Shown one piece after another: positions 25,431 through 34,829 of a stretch of DNA of 64,000 bases (positions are counted from its first letter, which is position 1; every line of letters starts with the position of its first letter). This DNA is from Chryseobacterium phocaeense (GTDB lineage Bacteria; Bacteroidota; Bacteroidia; Flavobacteriales; Weeksellaceae), in contig NZ_LT827015.1 in the NCBI RefSeq assembly GCF_900169075.1, positions 496,001-560,000 of the forward strand, read 5' to 3'. A program made the position numbers and the translations under genes. The notes beneath the pieces were generated by a model. The model searched no databases. It was not told where the DNA came from and saw only the letters and a program-made list of their open reading frames with translations.

Positions 25431-27347
25431 ATGAATGTAAGTTCACTTAAAACGCCCGGAGTGCACATCAATGAAATTGACGCATTCCCACCATCAGTAG
25501 CACAGGTAGCCACGGCTATACCTGCCTTTATAGGCTATACAGAAAAAGGACCGCTTGTTCCGGTAAGAATTACCTCTTTTATGGAATTTGAACAGATTTT
25601 CGGAAAAGCTCCAAGCCCGGACACCGTTACCATTGATATAGGAAATGATGTTTATACAGTAACTGAAAGTAAATTCAAATTGTACAACAGCATAAGCCTG
25701 TTTTATGCAAACGGAGGAGGAACATGCTATATCGTTTCTCTTGGGAAATTTTCAGATAACCCTACATTTTCTGCGGCCAAAGACTTTACAGACGGTTTGG
25801 ATCTGTTAAGAAGTTTTGATGAGCCTACCTTACTGCTTTCTCCCGATGCCGTTAATTTATCCGCCAATAATCTTGCAGCCGTTCAGCAGCAAATGCTTCT
25901 TCAGTGCAGCGATCTTATGGACAGGTTTTCCATCCTGGATATCATCACATTATCTGCCCCAAATAAAACGGATTTAATTGCCAGCGTTGAAAGCTTCAGA
26001 GATAAATTAGGAAATATGAACCTGAAATACGGAGCTGCCTACTATCCGCATCTCAACATCAATTCCAGTTATAAATTCAGGTTTAATAAAATAGATGCAC
26101 AGGTAAATTTTGCAGGCATTTATGCATCTGACCCTGTTGTGGCTCCCATGATCACTAAATTTAAATCTCAGTATGATCTGGTCTATAAAGCGACAGCACC
26201 TACAGGATTTATTTTTGAATGGAATAAAGCTGCTTTTCAGACCAATAAGGATAAAGTCATCATAGCAAACGATTTTTCCAATACCAATGCCTATTTCACA
26301 AAACTGGTCAACCTGTTGTCAAAATTGGGAAAAACATCCACCATTACCGATGCGGATTTGAAAACGTATGTTGAAAACGTCATCTCAACATCGCTAAAAC
26401 CATATCTGCAAAGCCTGATTGATCTTAAGGCGGTTTATAATACATTGAAAGATCCAGCTACGACAAACGTTTTTGTTGCAGGCAAACAGATCAGCCAGAC
26501 TATTGTAGCTGCTGATTTTGAATCAATCTGGGGTGCTTTAACCGTTTCGGGATCCAATCCTTTCACAGGAGCTTTAGAAACGACTCCCGCACTTACGGCA
26601 GATTTAAGTAAAATACAATTTGCTTTAGACAAATTAAGAACATTGATTCTTAATGCAATGAACAGTGCCATGGCTTCCATCGAAAATTATATCGAGCAGG
26701 AGGAAAACACGCTGACTTCCAATATGCCGCTTTATGCTGAAATCGTAGCTAAACTATCCGTTTCTATGAATACCGTGCCTCCTTCCGGAGCCATAGCAGG
26801 AATTTATGCGCAGACCGACCGGACAAGAGGAGTCTGGAAATCCCCTGCCAATATCAGCATCAATGGAATTATTGGTTTAACAGATGATATAAATGATACG
26901 GAGCAGGAAGACATGAATATTCATCCTACCGGAAAATCGGTTAATGCCCTGAGAAAATTTACAGGAAGCGGCTTCCTGGTTTGGGGCGGAAGAACATTAG
27001 CCGGAAACAGTAATGATTGGAGATTCATTAACGTCCGCAGATTGGCCAATATGATTGAAGAATCTGCTAAAAAAGCATGTATGCAGTTCGTTTTTGAACC
27101 TAATGCTGCTCAAACCTGGGTCAATGTAAAAGGAATGATAGAAAACTACCTGACCACAGTATGGAATGACGGAGGTTTGGTAGGGGCAAAAGCAGAGCAT
27201 GCATTTTTCGTTCAGGTTGGATTGGGGCAAACCATGTCTGCCCAGGATATTCTGGAGGGAAGAATGATCGTCAAAATTGGCTATGCTCCTTCAAGACCTG
27301 CTGAATTTATCATTTTGGAATTCAAGCAAATGCAACAGCGTTCATAA
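25431..27347 (+). CDS. eCIS contractile sheath protein
   Basis: The 638-residue protein begins with the tail-sheath signature KTPGVHINEIDAFPPSVAQVATAIPAFIGYTEKG. It ends with the sheath C-terminal domain (about 500-638), including SVNALRKFTGSGFLVWGGRTL, WRFINVRRLANMIEES and KIGYAPSRPAEFIILEFKQ. These parts form the inner contractile core. The middle (about 130-470) is variable surface. Only one sheath gene is present, while AFP and PVC carry three. On firing the sheath shortens and drives the tube outward. Gaps to its neighbours are 23 and 35 bp. Confidence 0.95.
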   Translation: MNVSSLKTPGVHINEIDAFPPSVAQVATAIPAFIGYTEKGPLVPVRITSFMEFEQIFGKAPSPDTVTIDIGNDVYTVTESKFKLYNSISLFYANGGGTCYIVSLGKFSDNPTFSAAKDFTDGLDLLRSFDEPTLLLSPDAVNLSANNLAAVQQQMLLQCSDLMDRFSILDIITLSAPNKTDLIASVESFRDKLGNMNLKYGAAYYPHLNINSSYKFRFNKIDAQVNFAGIYASDPVVAPMITKFKSQYDLVYKATAPTGFIFEWNKAAFQTNKDKVIIANDFSNTNAYFTKLVNLLSKLGKTSTITDADLKTYVENVISTSLKPYLQSLIDLKAVYNTLKDPATTNVFVAGKQISQTIVAADFESIWGALTVSGSNPFTGALETTPALTADLSKIQFALDKLRTLILNAMNSAMASIENYIEQEENTLTSNMPLYAEIVAKLSVSMNTVPPSGAIAGIYAQTDRTRGVWKSPANISINGIIGLTDDINDTEQEDMNIHPTGKSVNALRKFTGSGFLVWGGRTLAGNSNDWRFINVRRLANMIEESAKKACMQFVFEPNAAQTWVNVKGMIENYLTTVWNDGGLVGAKAEHAFFVQVGLGQTMSAQDILEGRMIVKIGYAPSRPAEFIILEFKQMQQRS

Positions 27348-27382
27348 CAATAATCTTTACTAATCAAAAAAAAAATACTATC

Positions 27383-27820
27383 ATGCCAAATACAGATTTC
27401 CCACTACCAAAGTTCCATTTTAGCGTTGCCTGGGGAGGCAGTAAAATAGCATTTACTGAAGTTTCCGGTCTTAATAAAGAAATGGACATCATAGAGCACC
27501 GTGTAGGATCAAGCCCCGAGTTTTTCAAAAAGAAAATGCCGGGATTGGCAAAAAACGGGAATATTACCTTAAAAAGAGGCGTGTTTGAAGGAGATAACGA
27601 GTTTTACGACTGGTACAACACGGTAGCCCTCAACACCGTAGAAAGAAGGAATATTACGATTTCGCTTTTGGACGAAAACCATGAACCGAAAGTAGTCTGG
27701 AAAGTGAAAGACTGTTTCATCGTATCCCTGAAATGTACAGATATGAAAGCCGATGCGAACGAAGCCGCCATAGATACGGTAGAAATCGCCAATCACGGGT
27801 TTACATTGGAATACCTATAA
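27383..27820 (+). CDS. eCIS inner tube protein 1 (gp19-like)
   Basis: The 145-residue protein has the tail-tube fold typical of T4 gp19/Hcp-like eCIS tubes (FHFSVAWGGSKIAFTEVSGLNKE, NITLKRGVFEGDNEFYDWYNT, ITISLLDENHEPKVVWKVKDCF, TVEIANHGFTLEYL). It should stack as hexamer rings inside the sheath and form the conduit for cargo. It is the Afp1/Pvc1-type gene. The related gene at 27830 probably encodes a second tube or tube-initiator ring. Confidence 0.94.
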   Translation: MPNTDFPLPKFHFSVAWGGSKIAFTEVSGLNKEMDIIEHRVGSSPEFFKKKMPGLAKNGNITLKRGVFEGDNEFYDWYNTVALNTVERRNITISLLDENHEPKVVWKVKDCFIVSLKCTDMKADANEAAIDTVEIANHGFTLEYL

Positions 27821-27829
27821 AAGTCTGCC

Positions 27830-28288
27830 ATGCCTAGTAATGATCCCATAGTAGGTTTCCATTTTTCGGTCGTATTTGAGCTGATGCCGCAATTCTCTAT
27901 TGATACAAAATTCCAGAATGTAAGCGGTTTAAAGGCAACTATTGAAACGGAATCCTATACAGAAGGCGGGCAAAACAGGTTCAAGCATAATCTGCCGTTG
28001 CGTTCCGGTTATCAGGATCTTGTTTTAAAAAGAGGACTGACTTCCGAAATGTCCGGACTATCCATGTGGTGCAGCCAGGCCATAGAAAATTTTATTTTCC
28101 ATCCGGCTAATCTGGTGGTGTCCTTATTAAATGAAAATGGAATTCCCGTAAAAGTCTGGTATGTATCTCATGCCATTCCGTTGAGCTACGAATTCAGTGA
28201 ATTTAATGCAGAAGAAAATAAGATCGTTGTAGAAACCATTACCCTGAAGTATAATTTTTTCAAGGAAATTCCTATTCCGGGATTTTAA
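27830..28288 (+). CDS. eCIS inner tube protein 2 (Afp5/Pvc5-like)
   Basis: The 152-residue protein is a divergent paralogue of the tube protein 9 bp upstream: FHFSVVFELMPQFSIDTKFQNVSGLKATIETESYTEGG, LVLKRGLTSEMSGLSMWCSQA, LVVSLLNENGIPVKVWYVSHAIPLSYEFSEF. In AFP and PVC, Afp5/Pvc5 forms the ring between the hub and the main tube, and the same role is likely here. The start (gccATG) follows the previous stop closely, so the two subunits are probably co-translated. Confidence 0.9.
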   Translation: MPSNDPIVGFHFSVVFELMPQFSIDTKFQNVSGLKATIETESYTEGGQNRFKHNLPLRSGYQDLVLKRGLTSEMSGLSMWCSQAIENFIFHPANLVVSLLNENGIPVKVWYVSHAIPLSYEFSEFNAEENKIVVETITLKYNFFKEIPIPGF

Positions 28289-28299
28289 AAAAAACTAAA

Positions 28300-28476
28300 A
28301 TGGCAATCGAAATAAAGGAACTGAGGATAAAAGTGAACATCACCGAAGGAAATGATGATCAGCTTCATGCTGCTAAAAAGATGGATCCTGTAAAATTACA
28401 GGAAATGAAATCTGAAATAGTAAGAGAGTGTACCCAAAAAGTTTTAGAAAAAATTAAAGAAAAAGAAGAACGATGA
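28300..28476 (+). CDS. Small eCIS protein, DUF5908-like
   Basis: This 58-residue gene begins MAIEIKELRIKVNITEG, continues with DPVKLQEMKSEIV, and ends in a charged helix (EKIKEKEER). It has the size, start and charge of the DUF5908 small proteins found between the tube and LysM/hub genes of Bacteroidota eCIS loci, in the place of Afp6/Pvc6. Its stop overlaps the next ATG by 4 bp (ATGA), which supports translation. The function is unknown; a hub or assembly cofactor is plausible. Confidence 0.85.
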   Translation: MAIEIKELRIKVNITEGNDDQLHAAKKMDPVKLQEMKSEIVRECTQKVLEKIKEKEER

Positions 28477-29243
28477 TACAGGCAGCTCTAGGCATTATAG
28501 ATAAAATGCGGATCGAGGTTTTTCCTACGAAAGATTATGCGGAACCTCCTAATGAAACCATTTTTGTCCAGTTAAATCCCGAAAAGTACACCATGAAAAA
28601 TAATGTGGTGTTTTGCGAAGGCCAGGCCATGGGAACTACGGGAAGTGATCTGAAATTCAATAAAATTGAAGGGGAAGAAGTAACATTTGATTTTTTGTTT
28701 GACAGTTCGGGCATTATTCCCCAGGGAAAAACAGTAAAAGGAAAAGGAACGGATTCTCTTACAGGGACATTAAGCGCAATCGGTGAATCATTGAAGCCGG
28801 CGTATGTAGATCCTTTCGGGGAAGTTGAATCGGTGGAAAAGCAGGTGGAAGGATTCAAGGATTCTTTAATGAAATATGACGGGAAAAGTCACCAGACTCC
28901 TTATTTAAAATTACTTTGGGGCGGGTACAGTTTAAGCTGCCGGCTGAAAAGTATGGATATTGAATATTATCTTTTCAGAAAAGACGGAAGACCGGTTCGT
29001 GCCAAGGTGAAATGCCTGTTCAAAGGAACCGTAAAGTATGAGCTGATGGTGGCTGAACAGAAAAAAAGTTCACCGGATCTTACCCATGAAAGAACCATTC
29101 AGATGAATGATAAACTGCCGCTGCTGGCAGAATCTATCTACGAAAACGATGATTTTTATATTGATGTGGCGAAGAGCAATAAACTGCTCAGTTTCAGAAA
29201 TATAAATACAGGACAAAAAATAAAATTTCCACCCGTTAAATAA
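28473..29243 (+). CDS. eCIS hub/tube-adaptor protein (Afp7/Pvc7, CIS tube family)
   Basis: The 256-residue protein has the CIS-tube N-terminal domain (VQLNPEKYTMKNNVVFCEGQ, TFDFLFDSSGIIP, about 25-85; LKLLWGGYSLSCRLKSMDIEYYLFRKDGRPVRAKVKCLFKG, about 140-180). The C-terminal stretch LPLLAESIYENDDFYIDVA and LLSFRNINTGQKIKFPP is a LysM-like domain. In AFP and PVC this protein joins spike and tube. It overlaps the small gene before it and lies 5 bp from the VgrG-like gene. Confidence 0.92.
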   Translation: MIQAALGIIDKMRIEVFPTKDYAEPPNETIFVQLNPEKYTMKNNVVFCEGQAMGTTGSDLKFNKIEGEEVTFDFLFDSSGIIPQGKTVKGKGTDSLTGTLSAIGESLKPAYVDPFGEVESVEKQVEGFKDSLMKYDGKSHQTPYLKLLWGGYSLSCRLKSMDIEYYLFRKDGRPVRAKVKCLFKGTVKYELMVAEQKKSSPDLTHERTIQMNDKLPLLAESIYENDDFYIDVAKSNKLLSFRNINTGQKIKFPPVK

Positions 29244-29248
29244 TTGCC

Positions 29249-30934
29249 ATGTTATCTCTAAAGCCATTTTTTCCATCAGAAACCCTGTTAAAATTAGAAT
29301 TTTTAATAGACGGGAAAAATGTGGGACTGGATAGTTTGCTGAAAGATGCATCCATTAATTTCGAACTGAACAAGATTCCTTTTGCAAAATTTACCTTTAT
29401 TTCCAATCAGCTGACAACAGACAACAAAGAAAAACTGCCTACCGATGCTTTGGTGAGAACATCTGATGACAAACCTATAGAAATAGAAGTGAAAGTCTCC
29501 TATGAAAAAAAATCGGTTAGTTTTTTTAAGGGAATTATTAAATCACTCAATAAGCAAAATGATAATGACCAGGTAGTAACGAAAATAGAGTGCAAGGATA
29601 TTGGATTCAAGCTGGCATTGCCCGCAAAAGTGGATGAAAATAATAAAGACAAATTTTCTGATAAGCTCAAAAAATATACTTCGGATGCGAAACTTAAACT
29701 CGGTTCTCATTTCGATGGAGAATATCTAAATGAAACCATTACCCACAATTCTGCAACCGTTGCATGGGATTATCTGGTAGGGTTTTTAGACTCGGTCGGT
29801 ATTATGACGGCTTTACGCAACGGGGAATTCAACGGAATTGATCTTAAGAAAAAACCGGAAAAAGAATCCTATGTAGCTGAAAACGGGCTTAATGTATTCT
29901 CTTTCTCAGGCAAAAAAGATCCTGAAAAAATAAAATCATCCGTCACTATCGAAACATGGGACATTGAATCTCAGGCGATAAAAAAATTCAATTCCGAACA
30001 AAGCGGGCCGAAAAATGAACAAACCGTAAAGCTCAATCAATCCACTTACAAACCAGCAACTCTCACAAGGATTGCTGATGTGATCAAGGAAAAAAGCAAT
30101 ATTGCATCTGTTCACGGGAAAGTAACCACTTATGGTAACCTTGAAGCAAAGGCAGGAGATTATATCGGTTTCAGCAAAGTAAATCCGGATGTTGATGATC
30201 AGTTATTTCTCATTACTTCCGAAGTTCATACTATTGAAAACGGCTGCTGGAAAACCGAATATACCTATGGTTTTGAAAATGAAAAATCATTTACCGAAAG
30301 TACAACCGGTGGAATTAACAACAGCCAGGCCCAAGTGGGACAATCCAATTCCATTAACGGGCTCCAGATCGGGATTGTAACCCAGATTGAAGAAGATCCG
30401 GATAATCAGTTCCGGGTGAAAGTGAGAATTCCGATTTTATCTGAAAAAGGAGAAGGAGTCTGGGCAAGACTCGCTACACTGAATGCTTCAGAAGATATGG
30501 GAAGCTTTTTTATTCCGAATGTAAATGATGAGGTCATTATTGGCTGCTTGGGGAATAATCCCGATACACCGGTTATTTTGGGAAGCCTTTACAGCAACAA
30601 AAATAAAATGCCTTTTCCTATTGAGAAAGAAAACTATATCAGAGGTTTTGTAACCAAAGAAGGGACTAAAATCATGATGGATGATGAAAAAAAGATAGTT
30701 GAGATCAGTACCAAAAAAGGAAATAAAATTACCATCAGTGACGATGCAAAAGGCATCACGCTGGAAGATGAAAACAAAAATAAAATAGTGATGGACGATA
30801 AAGGAATCACTATTGAAAGCAGCAAGGATTTTAATGTGAAAGCCAAAGGGAATATCCAGGTTGAAGGAATGCAAAACACCATAAAATCCAGTGCAGTAAT
30901 GGAATTAAAAGGATCATTAATAAAACTCAATTAA
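29249..30934 (+). CDS. eCIS spike protein, VgrG-like (Afp8/Pvc8)
   Basis: The 561-residue protein combines a gp27-like hub (about 1-350) with a gp5-type OB domain (about 375-455, GIVTQIEEDPDNQFRVKVRIPIL and DEVIIGCLGNNPDTPVILGSLY). A C-terminal beta-helical spike with repeated short strands follows (about 480-561, KKIVEISTKKGNKITISDD, KNKIVMDDKGITIESSKDF). It forms the trimeric base of the puncturing tip. The PAAR gene starts one base after its stop, so the tip is co-translated. I see no extra effector domain on this VgrG. Confidence 0.94.
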   Translation: MLSLKPFFPSETLLKLEFLIDGKNVGLDSLLKDASINFELNKIPFAKFTFISNQLTTDNKEKLPTDALVRTSDDKPIEIEVKVSYEKKSVSFFKGIIKSLNKQNDNDQVVTKIECKDIGFKLALPAKVDENNKDKFSDKLKKYTSDAKLKLGSHFDGEYLNETITHNSATVAWDYLVGFLDSVGIMTALRNGEFNGIDLKKKPEKESYVAENGLNVFSFSGKKDPEKIKSSVTIETWDIESQAIKKFNSEQSGPKNEQTVKLNQSTYKPATLTRIADVIKEKSNIASVHGKVTTYGNLEAKAGDYIGFSKVNPDVDDQLFLITSEVHTIENGCWKTEYTYGFENEKSFTESTTGGINNSQAQVGQSNSINGLQIGIVTQIEEDPDNQFRVKVRIPILSEKGEGVWARLATLNASEDMGSFFIPNVNDEVIIGCLGNNPDTPVILGSLYSNKNKMPFPIEKENYIRGFVTKEGTKIMMDDEKKIVEISTKKGNKITISDDAKGITLEDENKNKIVMDDKGITIESSKDFNVKAKGNIQVEGMQNTIKSSAVMELKGSLIKLN

Positions 30935-30935
30935 A

Positions 30936-31226
30936 ATGGGACTAGCAGCAAGAAGTACAGATATGCATATTTGCCCGGCTTCAGACGGACCAAAACCCCA
31001 CGTGGGAGGCCCGATATTACCGGGAGGCAATACGACAGTAATAATCGGCGGTTTACCTGCCGCAGTGGTGGGTGATTCTTGCACCTGTGCAGGCCCGCCG
31101 GATACGCTTATAAAAGGATCGTCATCCGTATTAATTGCCGGAAAACCTGCCGTAAGAATGGGCGATTCCACGGCACACGGAGGACAGGTGATTCTCGGTT
31201 GCTTTACAGTACTTATAGGAGATTAA
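30936..31226 (+). CDS. eCIS PAAR spike tip (Afp10/Pvc10)
   Basis: The 96-residue PAAR-repeat protein has repeats PAAVVGDSCTC, GSSSVLIAGKPAVRMGDSTAHGG and VILGCFTVLIG, plus an N-terminal STDMHICPASDG. His and Cys residues would bind the zinc ion at the sharp tip, capping the VgrG trimer. No effector is fused. It is followed by gp25 after 12 bp. Confidence 0.95.
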   Translation: MGLAARSTDMHICPASDGPKPHVGGPILPGGNTTVIIGGLPAAVVGDSCTCAGPPDTLIKGSSSVLIAGKPAVRMGDSTAHGGQVILGCFTVLIGD

Positions 31227-31238
31227 AAACTAAAAACC

Positions 31239-31646
31239 ATGACAGAAGATTCATTTTTAGGTGTGGGATGGGGATTTCCGCCAACCTTTGATAAATATAC
31301 AGGAACTGTTGAAACCGTATCTGATGAAAAAGATATTCAGCAGAGCTTACAGATTTTACTCTCAACACAGCTTAAAGAAAGAGTCATGAGATCCGATTTC
31401 GGATGCGATCTTACGGCAATGGTATACGAAAGCATCACCGTGACATTACTCACCAAAATAAAAGGAATTATAGAAAATGCCATTTTGTTGTACGAACCAA
31501 GAATAGATTTAACAGACATCGATTTTAACTCAACAGACGAACTTTCAGGCATTATACATATTGAAATTATTTACCAGATAAGAGCCACCAATTCCAGAAA
31601 AAACTATGTATTTCCATACTATCTGGAAGAAGGAACCTACCTGTAA
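31239..31646 (+). CDS. eCIS gp25-like baseplate protein (Afp9/Pvc9)
   Basis: The 135-residue protein has the GPW/gp25 fold: FLGVGWGFPPTF at the start, KDIQQSLQILLSTQLKERVMRSDFGCDLTAMVYE (about 31-65), and a terminal HIEIIYQIRATNSRKNYVFPYYLEEG. The family carries an EPR core motif; here the equivalent reads YEPRIDLTDIDF (about 86-97). It links the baseplate to the first sheath ring. It lies 15 bp before the large baseplate gene. Confidence 0.94.
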   Translation: MTEDSFLGVGWGFPPTFDKYTGTVETVSDEKDIQQSLQILLSTQLKERVMRSDFGCDLTAMVYESITVTLLTKIKGIIENAILLYEPRIDLTDIDFNSTDELSGIIHIEIIYQIRATNSRKNYVFPYYLEEGTYL

Positions 31647-31661
31647 AAAAAGAACTTAAAA

Positions 31662-34600
31662 ATGGAAAACTGCAACACCATATTGTCCATACACAGCGGA
31701 ATGGGAGCTACCCAGAACGACAGGTATAAAGCTGCTCTGCAAACAGATTTTTTTCTGTTGGATGAAAGAAATGAGCAGGATTTCATTCTTTTCGTACAAA
31801 AGCTGTCACGATACGTAATGTATTATGACGGATTGAATATTGAAGATGGAAACTGGGCCGGTTTTTTTGAAAAAGAATCCACTTCCATACTTATCTTAAT
31901 TGCCGACTGGAATATCGAATTATTACAAAATTCTTTTGAAAGCAAGAAAAATGAAATCTTATTAAACACAGATCTCAATACTCAACAACAGATTTTAAAA
32001 GATTACTTCAAAAGCATTGAGAGCGAATATAATACACTGCTGGGAAAAGCCCGGAATTTAGACGGCGATATTTCTGAAAAACAAAACCTTACCGTTACCG
32101 CTTATTCTATTAACGAAAATTTTAATCAGGTTTTCGACCAGATTAGCAATGCAACAGATATGGAAGCCTTATTTAAAAGCTATGTTTTTGTCAAAGCTTC
32201 ACAGCAGCTTTTCGGAATGCTTTTATCATGGAAGAATTTTTCAAAAAATGCGATTGACTATCAGTTAAATAAGTATTCAAAACATACACCTCATTATGCG
32301 CTTTTCCTTTCTTTTTTAAAGTTATTAAACATTGCAAAGGAGAAACTTAATGAATTCACCAAAAAGCATCTGGATTTTTATTATAAGGATATACTGCATG
32401 TAGAAAATCAGACTGCAAGGCCGGATTACGCCCATTTAGTTGTTACACCTTATGATGCATCCCCTTTTTTAATTCCGAAAAACACCGTTTTTCCTGCCGG
32501 TAAAAATACAGCCGGACAAAAAAAATACTTTGCTTCTACCGCTGATCAGACCATTAATGGAATTCAGCTGCATTCATTGTACAGCCAGTACAGGAAAGAT
32601 GATCAGTATTTTAAAACCGAAAATTTGATTCCTTTCAATGCTCACGATAAAGGTTTTAATGCATTTTCAACAACCGCCATCGAATCTAAGGAAGGAATAA
32701 TGATCGCAAGCCCGTTATTATACCTGCAAAGTGGGGAAAGAACGATAAAGCTTAGACTTAATGGTACTGGTTTTAAAGCAAGTGATTTCAGCTTTTTTAT
32801 CACAGGAGAAAAAAAAGTAATAGAACTTTCAGAGGGAAAAGATGAGGGAAACTACATTGTTCTCACCATTCCTGCCACTGAAAAAAAGATTATCCCTTTT
32901 AATAAAGAAATTCATCCTGATTTTTTAATAAAAACAGAGTTTCCGGTCCTGAAAATTGTTCCGGACAGCAGAACTATTATTCCATCCATAGACAAAATTG
33001 AAATTATTGTTTCCGTAGCCGGATTCAAATCATTTGTTTTAAGCTCTGATCTCGGGACAATAGATACGGAAAAGCCGTTTTATCCTTTCAGTGAATTTCC
33101 TAAAACAGGAAACGGCATCACGCTGGAATCCAATGAGTTTTTCATGAAAAAAAATGCTGTTGCTTTCCTAAGTCTCGTTCCCGATGGGCAATCTGACAAT
33201 TATTTTGATCTCAGCACCAAAAAATTCTTCCTGAATAAAGGAAAATATACAAATTTTGCAGCTCCTGATGGGGGAGAAGCCCAATACTACAACGCTCAGA
33301 ATACAAATACTGCAGATAATAGTATTGCTTTAACGAATCATTATCCTTTGAAGGAATTCAATTTTGAGGATATTTCAGACAACGGAATTATTTCAAACGG
33401 AAAATTCAGAATTGAACTGAATCATACAGATTTCGATAATGAAACCTTTATGAAAAAGTACATCGAAGCAAGTAAAGCCAGTGGAAATTTACCGTACAAA
33501 CCAAAAATCAAAGAATTTATTTTCAATTATTCTGTATCAGAAGTTATTAACCTGAATACAAGAACCAATGAAAACAATCCAATAGAACTTTATCAGGTTT
33601 TACCGTATGGTTTCCTGCCGATTGAAAAGGGAACATTTTATTTTTCAGAGTTAAATGTCCTGGAAGGAGACGTTTATCTTGGGTTTGAGAATGTTTCACC
33701 AAAAGACGGGCTTACCTTTTTGCTTCAGCTGGAAGAAGGAACCGCCAATCCCTTACTGGAATCTGCGAAAATTTCATGGGAATATCTGGATCAAAATAAA
33801 TGGATCTCATTTGAGCCCAATGCCATTGGTGATGAAACCTATTCGCTCACACAGTCAGGGCTTGTTAATGTTTCAATACCGGAGTTCAACGCTTCTTCCA
33901 ATACCATGTTTCCGGCAGATTTATTCTGGATAAAAATATCGGTTTCTAATATCCAGGCGGTTTGCCAGTTCATAGGAATTCATGCACAGGCACTGAAGGC
34001 TGTATTAACAGATTATGAAGAAACAGTAAACGAATTCTCAGAAATTACCCCCGCAAAAACGATAAATTCAATCTATGACAACATTGTCAATGTAAAAAAA
34101 ATTGAACAACCTTATGCCTCGTTCGGAGGAAGACTGGCAGAAAAAGATACGGTTCTGTATCAACGGATAAGCGAAAGATTGCGTCATAAAAACAGAGCAA
34201 TAACCTCATGGGATTATGAAAGAATTGTTCTGGAAGAATTTCCTGAAATTTTCAGGATAAAAGTACTCAATCATTACAGATACGACAAGCAGATTTCCAA
34301 TACTTCTGCAGGTTTTGTAACCTTAATACCGATTGCTAAAACCTCCAATACGGAAAATATCAACTGGAAGCCAATGCTGAGCCTTAACAAGATGACTCTG
34401 ATCAAAAAGCATCTTGCGAAAATGACTTCTCCGCATGTAAGGATCAATGTAAAGCCACCGAAATTGGAAAAAGTTGAGGTTCAGTTTAAAATAAAATTCC
34501 GTCATGCAGAAGGGATGGATACAAGATTATATATTTCAGAGCTTACGCATACCATTAACCGTTATCTCAGTCCGTGGGCGTATGACGATCATTCCGAAAT

Positions 34601-34817
34601 CAATTTTGCCAACGATATAGAGTTTTCCGCTGTAATTCAATTAATTGACAATCAGTATTATGTGGATTACATTACAGATTTTAAAATCACCCAGTATGTT
34701 TTGGATGAAAACGGCAATACCACAGGAAGCCCTGTTCAGAATTTAAGTAAAATAACCCCTCAAACCGATTTTACCCTGTTTGTTCCCAGTGAATCTTATC
34801 CCATACAGGAAATCTAA
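31662..34817 (+). CDS. eCIS baseplate wedge protein, gpJ-like (Afp11/Pvc11)
   Basis: The 1051-residue protein has a long helical N-terminal half (about 1-260) and large beta-rich middle domains (about 260-790). Its C-terminus (about 800-1051) has baseplate-J features: FGGRLAEKDTVLYQRISERLRHKNRAITSWDYERIVLEEFP, then KPPKLEKVEVQFKIKFRHAEGMD and LSPWAYDDHSEINFANDIEFSAV. In AFP and PVC, Afp11 and Afp12 build the wedges around the hub. The next gene is a paralogous-type wedge protein. The 5' gap is 15 bp and the 3' gap 12 bp. Confidence 0.9.
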   Translation: MENCNTILSIHSGMGATQNDRYKAALQTDFFLLDERNEQDFILFVQKLSRYVMYYDGLNIEDGNWAGFFEKESTSILILIADWNIELLQNSFESKKNEILLNTDLNTQQQILKDYFKSIESEYNTLLGKARNLDGDISEKQNLTVTAYSINENFNQVFDQISNATDMEALFKSYVFVKASQQLFGMLLSWKNFSKNAIDYQLNKYSKHTPHYALFLSFLKLLNIAKEKLNEFTKKHLDFYYKDILHVENQTARPDYAHLVVTPYDASPFLIPKNTVFPAGKNTAGQKKYFASTADQTINGIQLHSLYSQYRKDDQYFKTENLIPFNAHDKGFNAFSTTAIESKEGIMIASPLLYLQSGERTIKLRLNGTGFKASDFSFFITGEKKVIELSEGKDEGNYIVLTIPATEKKIIPFNKEIHPDFLIKTEFPVLKIVPDSRTIIPSIDKIEIIVSVAGFKSFVLSSDLGTIDTEKPFYPFSEFPKTGNGITLESNEFFMKKNAVAFLSLVPDGQSDNYFDLSTKKFFLNKGKYTNFAAPDGGEAQYYNAQNTNTADNSIALTNHYPLKEFNFEDISDNGIISNGKFRIELNHTDFDNETFMKKYIEASKASGNLPYKPKIKEFIFNYSVSEVINLNTRTNENNPIELYQVLPYGFLPIEKGTFYFSELNVLEGDVYLGFENVSPKDGLTFLLQLEEGTANPLLESAKISWEYLDQNKWISFEPNAIGDETYSLTQSGLVNVSIPEFNASSNTMFPADLFWIKISVSNIQAVCQFIGIHAQALKAVLTDYEETVNEFSEITPAKTINSIYDNIVNVKKIEQPYASFGGRLAEKDTVLYQRISERLRHKNRAITSWDYERIVLEEFPEIFRIKVLNHYRYDKQISNTSAGFVTLIPIAKTSNTENINWKPMLSLNKMTLIKKHLAKMTSPHVRINVKPPKLEKVEVQFKIKFRHAEGMDTRLYISELTHTINRYLSPWAYDDHSEINFANDIEFSAVIQLIDNQYYVDYITDFKITQYVLDENGNTTGSPVQNLSKITPQTDFTLFVPSESYPIQEI

Positions 34818-34829
34818 AAAACTAACACC

